Below are positions 1 through 7,802 of a DNA stretch of 64,000 bases, piece by piece. The notes beneath the pieces are model-generated. The model ran no database searches. It was given only the letters and a program-made list of their open reading frames with translations, and was not told the DNA's origin. How positions within the stretch are numbered: position 1 is the first letter of the stretch; the number at the start of each line of letters is the position of its first letter. The stretch lies in NCBI RefSeq assembly GCF_002221595.1, contig NZ_NHMP01000001.1, positions 1 through 64,000 of the forward strand. The letters are read 5' to 3'. This DNA comes from Turicimonas muris (GTDB taxonomy: Bacteria; Pseudomonadota; Gammaproteobacteria; Burkholderiales; Burkholderiaceae_F). The translations under genes and the position numbers were made by a program.

Positions 1-116
1 AATTAAGCGTCAAGATACGACACAAAAAAGTTATAAAGCAAGCCGACAATTCTGGCTAATCAAATCCGCTGGAAAGCAAAGAAAAATGGCATTGGAACTC
101 CTAAATTTTCTAAACA

Positions 117-592
117 CTTGGGAACAGTGTAAGTTCGGTGAGCTTGTTAAAAGAATCTCAGGCTCTGCCCTTAGTTCTCCTGAAAACCCCGGCGTGGAGT
201 ACGAGGACATAAATTCTGGAGAAGGTACTCTAAACAAAGATGTTCGATTGAAGGTAGGTACAAAAAAAGGACAACCTTTCGAGCCAGCTGATCTCTTGTA
301 TGGGAAACTAAGACCTTATTTAAAGAACATTCTTTTGCCAGATTTTTCGGGCGTGGCGATTGGAGACTTCTGGGTCCTTCGTCCTGCAAAATATTCTTCC
401 AAGTTTCTGTTTAATTTAATTCAAACTCCAAGATTTGAAGAAAAGGCAAATTGTTCTGCTGGTTCAAAAATGCCTAGAGCGGATTGGAAGTTAGTTTCTA
501 ATTCAATCTTTGCCGTTCCAAAAGACCCTCGGGAAGCAGAAAGAATTGGCGAACTTTTTCTCTCCTTAAACAGTACTATCACTCTTCATCAG
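117..592 (+). repeat. 476-bp inverted repeat, left copy (hsdS TRD1)
   Basis: Position p in this copy pairs with 5934-p in the right copy. I compared both copies base by base: the only difference is G205 here against C (minus-strand sense) at 5729. The match begins at CTTGGGAACAG and stops at CTTCATCAG, which are also the conserved motifs flanking each TRD in the full hsdS. Confidence 0.97.
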
Positions 593-597
593 CGTGA
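585..597 (+). repeat. 13-bp TTCATCAGCGTGA element left of the recombinase gene
   Basis: The same 13 bases occur in inverted orientation at 1571-1583, just after the recombinase stop codon, and a variant ending GCGTAAG lies at the 3' end of hsdS (4724-4740, minus strand). The element spans the exact point where the 476-bp repeat ends. Candidate recombination site; inferred from position only. Confidence 0.6.
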
Positions 598-629
598 GCT
601 TCCTCATCATTAATCTGAAAGGTACTTAT

Positions 630-1562
630 ATGTCCGATACCTCCCCTCCCAAACCTGTCCTTTTTCGTTCGTATTACAGAGATTGGATTGAAGTTTATAA
701 AAAGAATGCCGTTCGGAATGTCACCCTAAGAAAATATCTTCTAACCCTGTCCTGGGTAGAAAGATTAGCTCCCGACCTGAGACTTTCTGAACTCACCAGG
801 CTCGACTATCAAAAGCTCCTCAACGACTTTGCTTCTGAGCATGAAAGACAGACAACGATGGATTTCCACCACAACATTAAGGGTGCAATATTAGACGCCG
901 TCGAAGAAGGCCTACTTGAAAAAGATCCTACCCGAAAGGCCATTATTAAAGGAAGAGAACCAAAATCAAGAAAAACCAAGTACTTGAATCATTTTGAACT
1001 ACATAAACTTCTTGAATCTCTAGAATTATCCTCAACGCCATCCTGGGACTGGCTCATTCTTCTTATCGCTAAAACCGGAATGAGATTTTCGGAAGCCATC
1101 GCTCTGACCCCCAAAGATTTCGATTTTTCCAAACAAACTTTGTCCATTAACAAAACCTTGGATTACAAAACGAGAACGGGCTTCTTGCCGACCAAAAATA
1201 AAGCGTCGATCAGAAAGATTCAGTTGGATTGGCAAGTGTTGATGCAATTTTCGGAGCTAACCAAGCCGATTGAAGAAGACGAATTGATCTTTGGCTCTCT
1301 GGGGAAAATTTTTAATTCAACCGCAAATCACAACCTAGAGAGACGGTGTAAGAAAGCTGGAATATCCGTCATCTCGATGCATGGTCTTCGACATACCCAC
1401 GCCTCCATTTTATTGTTTGCTGGTGTTTCGATTGCTAGCGTAGCAAGAAGGCTTGGTCATGCCAGCATGACAACCACTCAAAAAACTTATCTCCATGTCA
1501 TTCAGGAGCTCGAAAGCAAAGATATCGATCTAGTTATGCGTGCCATGAGCTCTCTGAACTGA
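630..1562 (+). CDS. tyrosine recombinase / phage-type integrase
   Basis: A 310-residue site-specific recombinase of the tyrosine family, which breaks and rejoins DNA through a covalent 3'-phosphotyrosine. The N-terminal half is a SAM-like core-binding domain (about 15-120). The C-terminal catalytic domain shows the first Arg in TGMRFSEA, a Lys-containing turn in PTKNKAS, the box HGLRHTH, the second His in RRLGHAS and the nucleophile Tyr in TTQKTYLHV. I chose ATG 630, which has GAAAGG a few bases upstream, over the ATG at 594 that lies in the end of the hsdS fragment. Sitting inside a type I R-M locus beside an inverted hsdS copy, it is most likely the enzyme that shuffles hsdS, as in phase-variable type I loci of other bacteria. 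A phage-remnant origin is the alternative. Confidence 0.88.
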   Translation: MSDTSPPKPVLFRSYYRDWIEVYKKNAVRNVTLRKYLLTLSWVERLAPDLRLSELTRLDYQKLLNDFASEHERQTTMDFHHNIKGAILDAVEEGLLEKDPTRKAIIKGREPKSRKTKYLNHFELHKLLESLELSSTPSWDWLILLIAKTGMRFSEAIALTPKDFDFSKQTLSINKTLDYKTRTGFLPTKNKASIRKIQLDWQVLMQFSELTKPIEEDELIFGSLGKIFNSTANHNLERRCKKAGISVISMHGLRHTHASILLFAGVSIASVARRLGHASMTTTQKTYLHVIQELESKDIDLVMRAMSSLN

Positions 1563-1570
1563 CCTTTATT

Positions 1571-1583
1571 TCACGCTGATGAA
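1571..1583 (-). repeat. 13-bp inverted partner element right of the recombinase gene
   Basis: The reverse complement reads TTCATCAGCGTGA, identical to 585-597. With that copy it brackets the recombinase gene in inverted orientation. It lies in the 38-bp gap between the convergent recombinase and hsdR genes. Confidence 0.6.
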
Positions 1584-1600
1584 AAGAGCTTATCTCGTCT

Positions 1601-4600
1601 CTAGAACCGAGTTAAAGGACCGATTTCCTCTTTAAACATTTTGTTTGCTGCCTCTCGCAGCTCTTTCTTGTACCGTAATTTATTTTGTTTATTACCTTTC
1701 TCTTTGAAAAGAGGGTAATTCCCTGTCAATTCTATTGCACTGAGTCCATCCCAAGCATCTTTAACGGCATTAAGCTCGGCCATAGTTACCGCCCACTTTT
1801 CACTGAAAGCCTCTAGTTTCTCTAGAATCTTTTCCCCGAGTTTGCGCTCCACAATCTCAAAAGCATTCTGTCCAGTAAAATCATGCGGACTATTTTTTAT
1901 ATCTGCCCAGATTTGTTCGACAATGGAACCAATCCCTGGGTTCTGCTTTTTATAGAGCTCAATATATTTAGAAACTCTCTTCTCTTCTTTTTCACTAATT
2001 CGAGCGACGGCTTCATCGGCGCATTCAGGAATATGGGACTGGATAAGTTCCATTAAATATTTGTAGTTAACCTCAAAGAATTTGACACTTTCCAGCCTAT
2101 AGTCAAAATCAACTAAAATCGGTGACTCTTCCGGATCAATAGGTCCCTCTCCCCTTATTATTTCTAAAGCATTTTTATAAAAGCCCACGTAGCTTTCTAT
2201 CTTCTCGCGTGTGATTCCGAACTGTTCTTGCAGTTTATCCTCCTCAAACTCATCGTAAACTTGTAGGGAGCTAAAAGCTCTGTCCACTGCCTGATATGCC
2301 CGAACAAACTCTTTCAGGTCTTCTAGATCCGTAAGCTCGCCGGCCTTATCTGAAGAAGGCGCAATCTCTTTTAGAACTTTTACCGCTTTTTTAAACTCTG
2401 TCTTTGTTTCTTTCCACGAGGGGGCCGAAACCTCTGCCGTTCCCCCGCTTGAATACAGCACTAAAGCTTCATCAATTTTTCTTGCATATGAAGCGGGAAA
2501 TTGCATTGTCACAATCTGCCCATAACGCTTGACCGGCGTAAAAATACGATTTGTCCGGGAAAAAGCCTGGATAAGGTGCTGAGGTTTCATTGGAGGGCGA
2601 TCCAAGAATATTGTGGATAAACACGGTGCATCAAACCCTGTCAAAAGTCGGTCAACTACTATTACAAGATCCAACTGTTGATCTCGCGTCCTATATCGAG
2701 ATTCTTTTCTCGCCAATCTTTTGTTTAAATCTGCGTTATATGCACCTAACTCATCTAAGCTGGCAGGCGCATCTGGGAACATCTTCTTGTAATCCTCCAG
2801 AGACTCTTTCATCGCCTCTTTGTTAACATCAGCTCCGTCTTCGTTTTCTCCTACCGTATAAGTAATGGCTACCTTCGGAAAATCCGGCAATCGAGACAAA
2901 ATACTTTCTTTGACCTTGTTTTCCGCTTTAAATTGCTTGAACAGCTTGTAGTATGCCTGAGCTTCTTTGATGGAACTGCAAGTCAGAATTCCTTCAAAGG
3001 TATTCCCTTCTCCAGCCACCAAATTTAGCTTTCCTCCGCTCTTATTTATTATGTAATCAACAACCTTTTCGCGATGAGCCGAATTGCTGTACAAACTTTT
3101 GCCATTCTTTTCATAATGGCCAACAACGGCATCTTCCAGTTCCTCCTGGGACATTGAGAAAATTTTTTCTTCAGAAAAAAGTTTGTTTTCCCTGGCTAAC
3201 TCTTGCAAACTCTCCAGTCCATTTCCTAAGGACTGAATCTGAAATCCCAAGACTGCCCCATCATGCAAAGCCTCCTTAATCGTATATTTATGGAGTTCTC
3301 TTTCGTAGAGCTTGAGAGTAGTTCGAGGCAGGTCTCCCAACATTTCCCTTTGGTTCTCAGCAAAAATAGGAGTACCCGTAAACCCATACCATAGACATGG
3401 ATGTTCAAACGAACCAAAGAAATTGCCTAACTCTCGCTTTGTTTGCGGAGATACTGTTCTATGACATTCATCGATGACAAAAGCTAGACGCTTGCTCTGG
3501 AGCTGCTTTTTTAATTTTGCAATTGGCTCTGATAAGTTTTTCGCAGAACATTTTCTAATAATGTTTTGCATCTTCTGAATTGTTGTGACAATCGCCGTTT
3601 TTTCTTTATTACAAAGCTTATTCTCCAAATCTTTAGTGCTTTCCGTCTTATCTACATCCACATCATCATTATGTGCGTAAGATTGGAAACTGTCGGAGGT
3701 TTGTTTATCCAAATCTCTTCTGTCGATCAGAAATATCGCCTTATCAATGGAAGGAATGTCTAGCAAGTTCTTTGTGACTGTATAAGAAGTCAACGTTTTT
3801 CCAGATCCGGTCGTATGCCAGACGTATCCGGATTTGTTTTCTTTAGAAGCTTCGCGAATTTTGCTAATCGCATGTATCTGATATGGGCGCAATAAAACTT
3901 GTCGTTTATTCGTCTCATCAATCACAGAATACCGTCCAATCATCAGATGAGCCATTGGTATATTCAAGGCGGCTTTGGCAAACTCCAGACAAGAATTAAC
4001 TGTTTGATTATCTTCATCAACCCAACGGGTTAAGAACTTTTCACCCATCTCGCCTGTAGTATTTGCTGCTATATAGCGGGTCTCAGCCTCGTTCGAAACA
4101 ACAAACATCTGCACAAAACCAAATAGGCTTCTGAACTGTCCCTCTCTACAATAATTTTGTATCTGTCTAAATGCATCCATGTACGGGTGGTCTGGATTTT
4201 TTAACTCAATATGAATGAGGGGTATGCCATTAATAAGAAGAGAAACGTCGAAACGTCTTTCCCTCTCACCGGTTTCAGGAAGAAATTGGTTGATTACTTC
4301 ATAAGAGGATCTTCCCCCAGCTATCTCTCTGTTATTCAAAGCCATCAGATTAATTTGGCCTAAAGAAGCATCTTCTCTCACTAAAGGTATTTGAGAAATC
4401 CCATGCTCTCCTGCGAGCCAGAGCGCAGCCTTGTAACTGGTAGAGGAATTCTCCAGCATGTAATCTTTGATCTGCTGCATTTCTCCGTCAGTTATCTCGA
4501 CGCCATTTAAAACTCCTAGATTATTTTTATTCAACTTATCTCGGAAGTTTGCCCACAACTGCACATCAGTTTTAATATCAGGACGATGCGTCCACTGCGA

Positions 4601-4660
4601 AATTCCACTAGTTAGTTGATTTATTAGGGACTTTTCAATCTTTGCTTCTAACTCAGACAT
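1601..4660 (-). CDS. hsdR: type I restriction enzyme, R subunit
   Basis: The motor and nuclease subunit (1019 residues) of a type I restriction complex; it translocates DNA by ATP hydrolysis and cuts away from the recognition site. The N-terminal endonuclease core shows Asp in RRFDVSLLI followed by HIELKNP, a PD-(D/E)xK arrangement. The SF2 helicase motor has Walker A in TGSGKTLTS, DECHRT (motif II) and GFTGTPIF (motif III); later motifs include DRLLTGFDAPCL and QAFSRTNR. Length is normal for the family. It is the last gene of hsdM-hsdS-hsdR and begins 9 bp after hsdS, so the three are probably one transcript. It ends 38 bp from the convergent recombinase gene. It lies inside the segment that the 476-bp repeats could invert. 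Confidence 0.96.
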   Translation of the reverse strand: MSELEAKIEKSLINQLTSGISQWTHRPDIKTDVQLWANFRDKLNKNNLGVLNGVEITDGEMQQIKDYMLENSSTSYKAALWLAGEHGISQIPLVREDASLGQINLMALNNREIAGGRSSYEVINQFLPETGERERRFDVSLLINGIPLIHIELKNPDHPYMDAFRQIQNYCREGQFRSLFGFVQMFVVSNEAETRYIAANTTGEMGEKFLTRWVDEDNQTVNSCLEFAKAALNIPMAHLMIGRYSVIDETNKRQVLLRPYQIHAISKIREASKENKSGYVWHTTGSGKTLTSYTVTKNLLDIPSIDKAIFLIDRRDLDKQTSDSFQSYAHNDDVDVDKTESTKDLENKLCNKEKTAIVTTIQKMQNIIRKCSAKNLSEPIAKLKKQLQSKRLAFVIDECHRTVSPQTKRELGNFFGSFEHPCLWYGFTGTPIFAENQREMLGDLPRTTLKLYERELHKYTIKEALHDGAVLGFQIQSLGNGLESLQELARENKLFSEEKIFSMSQEELEDAVVGHYEKNGKSLYSNSAHREKVVDYIINKSGGKLNLVAGEGNTFEGILTCSSIKEAQAYYKLFKQFKAENKVKESILSRLPDFPKVAITYTVGENEDGADVNKEAMKESLEDYKKMFPDAPASLDELGAYNADLNKRLARKESRYRTRDQQLDLVIVVDRLLTGFDAPCLSTIFLDRPPMKPQHLIQAFSRTNRIFTPVKRYGQIVTMQFPASYARKIDEALVLYSSGGTAEVSAPSWKETKTEFKKAVKVLKEIAPSSDKAGELTDLEDLKEFVRAYQAVDRAFSSLQVYDEFEEDKLQEQFGITREKIESYVGFYKNALEIIRGEGPIDPEESPILVDFDYRLESVKFFEVNYKYLMELIQSHIPECADEAVARISEKEEKRVSKYIELYKKQNPGIGSIVEQIWADIKNSPHDFTGQNAFEIVERKLGEKILEKLEAFSEKWAVTMAELNAVKDAWDGLSAIELTGNYPLFKEKGNKQNKLRYKKELREAANKMFKEEIGPLTRF

Positions 4661-4669
4661 CGAGATTAC

Positions 4670-5881
4670 CTATATAAACATTTGTTGGAGAAGTGCTTTT
4701 TTAAGCAATTGCATTTTTTCTAACTTACGCTGATGAAGAGAAATAGCATCATCCAAAGTACGGAAAAAGTTCCCTATAGCCGTTTTTTCTGTCTCAGAAG
4801 TGGGCATAAGGAAGACCATCTGTTTGAGCATCCCTCCAGTTATTTGATTAATAGTAGCTCCTAAGTTCTCCGTGATAGCTTTCTTAAAAGCCTGAGAATC
4901 CATTAAGACACTTATAAAATCCGGCTGTTTTGTGCGGATCCCTGTCATAAATGCTCCAATTACTGCATTATCTAGTGGCGTTTTGACTATTGCATGCTTT
5001 CCAATAAGAGACCTAGAGCCATTTCTCACAACGACTATGATGTCGTTCAGTTGAACTGGAGTTGAGGTAGCTTTTCCCTTTAAGACATAAACGCTATCCT
5101 CTAAGGATATTTCTCCGTCTTTGACATTTGAAGAACGAAGGACTAACGATCCAGGTGACGGAACAACGTCTTTTGGAGAATAAGTGAGCCCTCCGAATAA
5201 TTCAATTTCGTCTATTAACTTACGCTGTTCCCAAGCGTCAGCAAATTCAGGAAAGCGAAGCCTAGGGAAAATCTCCCCCTCTCTAGGGAACATATTTTGA
5301 AGTAAAGATTCCTTCAACTTTTTGAAGTGCTCGAGCTTTTTCTGATGAAGAGTGATAGTACTGTTTAAGGAGAGAAAAAGTTCGCCAATTCTTTCTGCTT
5401 CCCGAGGGTCTTTTGGAACGGCAAAGATTGAATTAGAAACTAACTTCCAATCCGCTCTAGGCATTTTTGAACCAGCAGAACAATTTGCCTTTTCTTCAAA
5501 TCTTGGAGTTTGAATTAAATTAAACAGAAACTTGGAAGAATATTTTGCAGGACGAAGGACCCAGAAGTCTCCAATCGCCACGCCCGAAAAATCTGGCAAA
5601 AGAATGTTCTTTAAATAAGGTCTTAGTTTCCCATACAAGAGATCAGCTGGCTCGAAAGGTTGTCCTTTTTTTGTACCTACCTTCAATCGAACATCTTTGT
5701 TTAGAGTACCTTCTCCAGAATTTATGTCGTCGTACTCCACGCCGGGGTTTTCAGGAGAACTAAGGGCAGAGCCTGAGATTCTTTTAACAAGCTCACCGAA
5801 CTTACACTGTTCCCAAGCGGGAAAATCGCTTCCATCGTCCTTCTTGAATCTCAAGCGGGGGGAACTTAATTCTTTAGTCAT
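4670..5881 (-). CDS. hsdS: type I restriction enzyme, specificity subunit
   Basis: A 403-residue subunit that reads the DNA target for both modification and restriction. It has two TRDs (about 22-170 and 215-370), each opened by a WEQ(C/R)K motif and closed by a LHQ(K/R)KLE coiled-coil segment (LHQKKLEHFKKLKESLLQ after the first and LHQRKLEKMQLLKKALLQ at the C-terminus). This repeated architecture provides short direct repeats at DNA level: CTTGGGAACAG(T/C)GTAAG before each TRD and CTTCATCAG after each. The first TRD is duplicated at 117-592 in inverted orientation with a single Glu/Asp change. It starts at ATG 5881, 11 bp after hsdM. The expressed specificity could change by inversion. Confidence 0.95.
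   Translation of the reverse strand: MTKELSSPRLRFKKDDGSDFPAWEQCKFGELVKRISGSALSSPENPGVEYDDINSGEGTLNKDVRLKVGTKKGQPFEPADLLYGKLRPYLKNILLPDFSGVAIGDFWVLRPAKYSSKFLFNLIQTPRFEEKANCSAGSKMPRADWKLVSNSIFAVPKDPREAERIGELFLSLNSTITLHQKKLEHFKKLKESLLQNMFPREGEIFPRLRFPEFADAWEQRKLIDEIELFGGLTYSPKDVVPSPGSLVLRSSNVKDGEISLEDSVYVLKGKATSTPVQLNDIIVVVRNGSRSLIGKHAIVKTPLDNAVIGAFMTGIRTKQPDFISVLMDSQAFKKAITENLGATINQITGGMLKQMVFLMPTSETEKTAIGNFFRTLDDAISLHQRKLEKMQLLKKALLQQMFI
5342..5817 (-). repeat. 476-bp inverted repeat, right copy (hsdS TRD1)
   Basis: Partner of 117-592. The two copies bracket the recombinase gene, hsdR and the 3' half of hsdS, so recombination between them would invert about 4.75 kb. The near identity implies recent duplication or ongoing exchange. 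Confidence 0.97.
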
Positions 5882-5892
5882 TTTTTTTACCC

Positions 5893-7467
5893 CTATAACT
5901 TAAAACTCAGGCCAAGTTCTTGGAAATATTTATTTAACCCTTCAATAGATTGTTTTTCTTCCATTTCTATCTTATTTAGTTCTGCGAAAACTTCGGCTAA
6001 ATCAATTTCCTCTTCCTCTTCAGAGGTATCCACATAACGTGGAATATTCAAGTTAAATTCATTCTCTTGAATCTCTTGAAAGTTAGCTACGTGAGAAAAC
6101 TTCTCAATATCTTTCCTTTCTTTATAAGCCTCAAAGATTTTGTCTATATGCTCCGGAAGAAGGTAATTTCTTGGCCCCTCTTTCTTAAATTCTTTAGAGG
6201 CGTCAATAAATAAAACATCCCTCTCCTTGCGCCCTTTCTTCAAAACCACTATGCAGGTTGGAATAGATGTAGAAAAGAAAATACCCGGTGGAAGACCGAT
6301 CACGGCGTATATGCTTCCATTTTCAAGCAACTTCTTCCTTATTGTGCCTTCAGAAGATCCTCTAAAAAGAACACCGTGCGGCAAAACAATTCCCATCGTC
6401 CCATTATCTTTTAAGTGATAAAAGCCATGAAGCAGGAATGCAAAATCTGCCTTACTCTTAGGCGGTAAGCTTCCGTAGGGAGAAAATCTCGGATCGGTGA
6501 GAAGCCCCTCATGAGCGTCATAATTTTGAGAATAAGGGGGATTCATCACGACGGCGTCAAAGTTAGTAGGCTCGTCAGTTGGCCAGTCAACACCAAGAGT
6601 ATCGCCTTGTCTCAAATGTTGCTGGGCCCCAGAAACCTTGTGAAGGATCATGTTCATCCTGGCCAAGTTATAGGTTTGGTTCTTCATTTCTTGACCAAAA
6701 TATTGAATCTTGTCCGTAAGAGATACCTCGTCTGTATCCAGCAGAAAATTTTTAGCTTGAAGAAGAAGAGAGCCGGATCCCATTGTTGGGTCGTAAATTG
6801 AAAAGCCGCTTTTCCTCTCCATTCCGTTAGTGACAATCCTTCCTAATAGTTGAGAAACCGCACGTGGGGTATAAAACTCTCCGGCTTTTTTCCCCGATTC
6901 TGAGGCAAAACGCGAAATTAAATATTCGTAGGCATCTCCTAGAGCATCCGCATCGTAATTTCGGAAATTGATGTTGGCCAACTTCTTGATGACGGATGAA
7001 ACTAATACGTTTCTCTCTGCCTGAGTTTTTCCTAAATCTTTCGAGGTAATATCGAAATCTTCAAAAAGCCCTTCATAAAGATGATCTTGGCTTTGCTCAA
7101 TATCTCGAAAAGCTTGGGCAAGGTCGCTAAGCATAAATTTGCGTTCATTTATTTGCTTAGCGAAATTAGCAAACGTATATTTGGGTTCGACGAAACAACC
7201 GAATTGATGCACTATCTCGTTTTTGATGTCTTCTGCGTCATCCGATTGGCAAGCTTCTTCAAAGATTGCTTGTGCTTCTTCTAAATCCTTCGGCTCACGG
7301 TCTTCCAGCAGATCCACAACTTCATAAAGAATATTGTCGGAAAGACTCTTGTAGAAGACAAGGCCTAAAAGATAATCTTTGTATACGTCCGCTGACATTG
7401 TTTTTCTCATTTCATCAGCAGACGCCCACAAAGCACTGTTGAGTTCCTCTTGTTTCAATCCGGTCAT
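5893..7467 (-). CDS. hsdM: type I restriction enzyme, adenine-N6 methyltransferase subunit
   Basis: A 524-residue DNA methyltransferase that, with two HsdM per HsdS, methylates adenine in the target using S-adenosylmethionine. The N-terminal region (about 1-150) is the HsdM helical domain. The SAM-binding motif I is seen in DPTMGSGSLLL and the catalytic motif IV in VVMNPPYSQN, as expected for N6-adenine enzymes. The N-terminal sequence and length resemble type IC enzymes such as EcoR124I; that subclass call is from memory of the family. The start ATG 7467 is preceded by GGAGATAC. It is the first gene of the operon, and its promoter should lie in the 335-bp gap shared with the flavoprotein gene at 7803. 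Confidence 0.96.
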   Translation of the reverse strand: MTGLKQEELNSALWASADEMRKTMSADVYKDYLLGLVFYKSLSDNILYEVVDLLEDREPKDLEEAQAIFEEACQSDDAEDIKNEIVHQFGCFVEPKYTFANFAKQINERKFMLSDLAQAFRDIEQSQDHLYEGLFEDFDITSKDLGKTQAERNVLVSSVIKKLANINFRNYDADALGDAYEYLISRFASESGKKAGEFYTPRAVSQLLGRIVTNGMERKSGFSIYDPTMGSGSLLLQAKNFLLDTDEVSLTDKIQYFGQEMKNQTYNLARMNMILHKVSGAQQHLRQGDTLGVDWPTDEPTNFDAVVMNPPYSQNYDAHEGLLTDPRFSPYGSLPPKSKADFAFLLHGFYHLKDNGTMGIVLPHGVLFRGSSEGTIRKKLLENGSIYAVIGLPPGIFFSTSIPTCIVVLKKGRKERDVLFIDASKEFKKEGPRNYLLPEHIDKIFEAYKERKDIEKFSHVANFQEIQENEFNLNIPRYVDTSEEEEEIDLAEVFAELNKIEMEEKQSIEGLNKYFQELGLSFKL

Positions 7468-7802
7468 TGCCTGTATCTCCTACCAGTTTTCCACTCAGTC
7501 TTTGAGCAGTAAAGAAAGAGCTTTGTAATGTCTTGCTCTTCGGTTTTGAATTAGTTCTGTTTTTTCTAAAAAGATTTCGCAGAGAATGTTGAAATACAAA
7601 CTGTATATTTCCCACAAGTGCAAAGAATAAAGAAAAGCACAGCTCTCGCCAACTTTTCCGAAACTACTCGGTGTTTTTACCCAACTCAATTCTGTTACTA
7701 CGCGCGTAGTTTTATTCCTAGACTCTTCTTCAGAGATGGGTTTTTGGTCTCTCAATCAAATCTTTTTATAAATACAACTTCTCAATCTTTGGAGTATTTC
7801 AC
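7468..7802. promoter_or_regulatory. divergent intergenic region with a perfect 14-bp palindrome (7697-7710)
   Basis: This 335-bp gap separates hsdM (leftward) from the flavoprotein gene (rightward) and should hold both promoters. It contains the perfect palindrome ACTACGCGCGTAGT at 7697-7710, 93 bp before the flavoprotein start, a reasonable place for an activator site. The nearby LuxR-type response regulator (9477-10103) is a candidate binder because such proteins use dyad sites, but I did not find a second copy in this island. A GGAG ribosome binding site lies just before ATG 7803. No gene was seen in the gap. Confidence 0.4.

Larger units (their letters stand above)
86..613 (+). pseudogene. 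truncated, inverted hsdS copy (first target-recognition domain only)
   Basis: This is a partial type I restriction specificity subunit of 175 residues holding one target recognition domain (TRD) and ending six codons after it (RELPHH then stop); a full HsdS such as the one at 4670-5881 has two TRDs and about 400 residues. Bases 117-592 match 5342-5817 in inverted orientation with one substitution (Glu here, Asp in the full gene). The reading frame stays open to the left edge of the window, so the true 5' end may lie outside; the residues before the shared part (ALELLNFLNTW) do not look like a normal HsdS N-terminus. It sits just before the recombinase gene. It is probably a silent cassette or the product of a past inversion rather than a free-standing functional gene, although half-length HsdS proteins can be active in some type I systems. 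Confidence 0.8.

Noticed and set aside
594-629. Upstream ATG 594 as recombinase start
   Set aside because: It lies in the end of the hsdS fragment and the added residues are not family-like; ATG 630 has a ribosome binding site.
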